The notes beneath the pieces are model-generated. The model was not told the origin of the DNA. It worked only from the letters and a program-made list of their open reading frames with translations, and did not search any database. A stretch of DNA of 64,000 nt from Raphanus sativus (lineage: Eukaryota > Streptophyta > Magnoliopsida > Brassicales > Brassicaceae): NCBI RefSeq assembly GCF_000801105.2, contig NC_079518.1, positions 13,710,106-13,774,105 on the forward strand, read 5' to 3'. The position numbers and the translations under genes are program-made. Below are positions 61,481 through 64,000 of this stretch, piece by piece (position 1 is the first letter of the stretch; each line of letters starts with the position of its first letter).

Positions 61481-62324
61481 TCTTCCATTGAACAAAACTT
61501 AGCTTCACCCCCTAAGGTGAACATCTACATTCACCCACCAATAGGAATTAGTTAATTGAAATTTGATATCTCTTAAAAAAGAAAATCAACTAATAAGAAT
61601 TTTATTTATGTTTTTAGATAAATAAAAATAGTAGCAATTATAAAAAAAAAATTATTTTTAGTATTGATAAATCCGTCCAAAAATACTGAACCCTATACCA
61701 TAAATTCTAAATACTAACCCTAAACCCTTGGGGAAAGCCTGAACCCTTGGGCAAATCTTATACTCTAAATCGTTAATTTTAAACCCTAAACCCTACCCTT
61801 AATCATAAACCATAATAATAAACCCTAAATTCTAAACACGAAACCCTAAACCCTAAACTCTTTGACAAATATTAAATCATAAACTCTTAATCCTAAACCA
61901 TGACCATTTTGGAATTTAGGATTTAGGGTTTAGTATTAGGGGTTATGATTTATGGTTTAGGGATTAGGATTTTAGTTTATGATTTAAGGTTTGGTTTAAA
62001 TTTAAGGGTTTAGTATATAGGATTTGCCCAAGGGTTCAAGCTTTCCCAAGGATTTAGGGTTAGTATTTAAAATTTAAGGTTTAGGGTTTAGAATTTAGGG
62101 TTTAGGGTTTAGTATTTTTTGATGGATTTATCATTCTAAAAAAATATTTTTTTTGATTATTGCTACTACTTTTTTATTTATCTGAAAATATAATTTTATT
62201 TTATTAAATTCTTATTACTTAGTTTCCTTTTTTAAGAGATATCAAATTTTAATTAACTAATTTCTATTAGTGGGTGAATGTAGAGGTTCTTAAGGGGTGA
62301 AGGTAAGTTTTGTTCTCTTCCATT
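61481..62324. mobile_element. Foldback MULE with about 400-bp arms and 9-bp duplication
   Basis: TCTTCCATT is duplicated exactly (61481-61489 and 62316-62324). The element (61490-62315, 826 bp) starts GAACAAAACTTA and ends TAAGTTTTGTTC. The arms are about 80-90 percent matched reverse complements over nearly their whole length and meet near 61905. They share cttcacccc-taag, attcaccca-caatag, agttaatt-aaatttgatatctctt, and telomere-like ccctaaa clusters with acccttgggcaaat. A 9-bp duplication with long TIRs marks a Mutator-like non-autonomous element. The same family occurs at 2774-4928. Confidence 0.92.
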
Positions 62325-63189
62325 TCCTTCTATCTCTATCACCATTCAACATCTTCTGTCTTTCTTTTATAGCATCTTCCATTTTCCTCTCATTCAGTCA
62401 AAAAAAGACGGAGAGAGAGAGAGAGACAATAGTGGCAGGACTGCAGAAACGACAGCCGATTGTGTATGTATGGACTTGCGCTGAACTTTGGCTCTAAATG
62501 TACCAAGCACCAACTTCATTCATTCCATATTCTTTTCTGTCAATATTCAATATGAATTTTAAAGATCTTTTAAAATTTAGTGTTACGAAACTTGTTATTT
62601 CATAATACATTTTAACATCCACTATTTTTATTTTTTAAGTGATAGGATTTATAGTGGTTTTAAGTTTTCCAACATAATTTCTTAATTGAAAAAAAAAAAA
62701 ATCTCATACAAGATTTTAGTGTGGTTTAACAAAAATTGTACCAAGTTCTCTAATTCACCTAAAATCATCTTAAACTTCATTAAAAATCAAAATTATTCCA
62801 AATCAAATTTAAAATTTTAGATTGAATACTGGCACAGCGTATCAACGGTAACTCAGCTCAAATCTAAAGATTTAGGTTAAATCTTTAGAGACCTAACTTC
62901 TTGAATCGAAGAACTTAATCAAATTCGATAAAAAGGCTCTCGTATTGATGACAGAATCGAATCAATGCAAGGCTTTAGAGAAAACTCTAGTTTATTATCT
63001 TTCAAAAGCTAAATATAAAAGCCAACTTACATCACCTTATATAGATCTTAGAGACGGCTTATAATAACCTAAATCTCTTAAAAATAGAAATATAAGAAAA
63101 GGAAATCATAGATAGAAAATGAAATATTCTAAAAGCCGAAAATAGAATAACAGTTGCTTGGCGGAAAATGTATTATGATGTCATGGTGA
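62325..63189. other. Intergenic DNA; retroelement-like scrap near its end
   Basis: 62325-62830 is AT-rich with an A/G microsatellite near 62410-62428 and no gene. From about 62835 to 63189 the sequence becomes mixed (caaggctttagag...ggcttataataacc...gagaagaagg) and contains a palindrome, AAAGATTTAGGTTAAATCTTT-like, at about 62866-62888. This may be an LTR or internal segment of another element, orientation unknown. Confidence 0.4.
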
Positions 63190-63999
63190 TTGCGAACATA
63201 TATCCTATCCAGGACGAAAGTCCTTTATCGAGGAGAAGAAGGCCATGAGATCAACAAAGAGATTTCAGGTGATCCAATCTACGACGTTTATGAAGATGAT
63301 GAGATATACAAAGAGTTTTGTGGAGATCTAATCTATGATGTTTATGAAGAATATGATAATTTCGTCCGTGCAAAAATTGGGCGAAATTCCGTCTATTCAG
63401 AAGACTTCAAGAATAATCAATTCCGTGCAAAGTTCGTGCAGGATAAGTTTCGTGCAAAATTAAAGCAAAATCGTGTTGATGAAGATTTTTTCCAGTATAT
63501 TGATAATCTCATGCGTACAAATTTTGTGCAAAACGGATTTGTGAAGATTTAAGTTGCAAACAGATCCGTGCAGAACTCGTGCAAAACAGGCTATTGAAGA
63601 TTCGAGGAAGAATTTTTTTTGAAAAACGTTTTGGATTCGAAGACTACGATCAAGATTCGAGGACGAATCTTCTCCATGGAGAGAATGATGCAGATAAATA
63701 TTTGAAATATTTCTAAATATTTTATTATATTTATTAACTAATTAGATAATTATATTATTGTTTTAGGGTTTTTATGGTTTCTTATATATTGTCGTCTAGA
63801 CTTAACTTTGTATGGAGACTTTGATAATTAATAAACGAGCTTTTGATTTATACCTTAAAAGAGATTTGATTAAATTCATTCTTTGAGTTGTCTTGTTATT
63901 GATTTGCTATCGAAGAAAACTCTTGATTGATCCAAGAACAAGTTTCTAGAACCTTAAAAGTTCTTTGATCGACCGTTCAATCTATCGTCCGCCGCATCA
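63190..63999 (+). mobile_element. Second member of the small LTR family, 3' part
   Basis: 63230-63685 is related to the interior of the 59165-60398 element, sharing cagatccgtgca-aa-tcgtgcaaaa and attcgaggacgaatcttctcc. It ends with purine-rich GGAGAGAA and then a complete LTR (63686-63999, TGATGCAGATAAA...CCGCATCA). This LTR is more diverged from the other copy's LTRs than those are from each other, so this is a separate, older insertion. A matching left LTR was not found: the left side is truncated or replaced. The interior ORF (63190-63552) repeats GDxIYDVYEED twice and carries RAKIGRN, RAKFVQD, RAKLKQN and TNFVQN. Confidence 0.75.
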
Positions 64000-64000
64000 A

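Overview
The window is plant nuclear DNA, most likely from the mustard family and probably a Brassica or close relative. It is AT-rich between genes, has GT-AG introns, and encodes proteins that read as near-identical versions of Arabidopsis ones. From memory, several genes match a run on Arabidopsis chromosome 4 (RPL15, MSH4, G2484-1, NS1/OVA8, an ATL-type RING gene, around At4g17245 to At4g17390), with other genes and transposons between them.

Layout. 1-5300: Helitron pieces, a Stowaway MITE and a telomere-motif-rich foldback (MULE-type) element interrupted by a composite Helitron. 5.3-12.3 kb: ribosomal protein L15 (+) and, convergent with it, the meiotic MutS homologue MSH4 (-). 12.5-24 kb: a transposon block holding three Helitrons, a degenerate L1-type LINE with a 12-bp target-site duplication, a long inverted repeat and smaller TIR elements. 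One Helitron (21578-23955) carries an RPA-like OB-fold remnant and ends about 240 bp before the next gene. 24.2-27.4 kb: an intact ZIF-type MFS transporter, closest to ZIFL2. 28.6-29.7 kb: a 5'-truncated LINE with a 17-bp duplication. 29.9-31.3 kb: a BAHD acyltransferase gene with one frameshift. 33.5-41.3 kb: a large tandem-Agenet nuclear protein gene (G2484-1 type), also with one frameshift. 41.8-46.1 kb (-): an intact CLASSY1/2-type SNF2 protein of RNA-directed DNA methylation with an hAT MITE in intron 2. 47.2-49.8 kb: two Helitrons around a GC-rich retroposon-like insert. 50.7-52.9 kb (-) and 53.4-56.5 kb (+): a divergent pair, an unknown multi-pass membrane protein and organellar asparaginyl-tRNA synthetase. 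58.3 kb: tRNA-Leu(CAG) with a decayed duplicate. 59.2-60.4 kb: a complete 1.2-kb LTR element; 60.6-61.1 kb (-): a RING-H2 gene with one frameshift; 61.5-62.3 kb: a complete foldback MULE with 9-bp duplications; 63.2-64.0 kb: a second member of the small LTR family.

The host genes are mostly housekeeping or chromatin genes and do not form a pathway. The clearest themes are repeated Helitron insertion on a common architecture, a TRIM-sized LTR family carrying an unusual repeat-coding ORF, and three separate one-base frameshifts in otherwise conserved genes. Exon boundaries were read by hand from splice signals and reading phase; Arabidopsis names and locations come from memory, not from a search.
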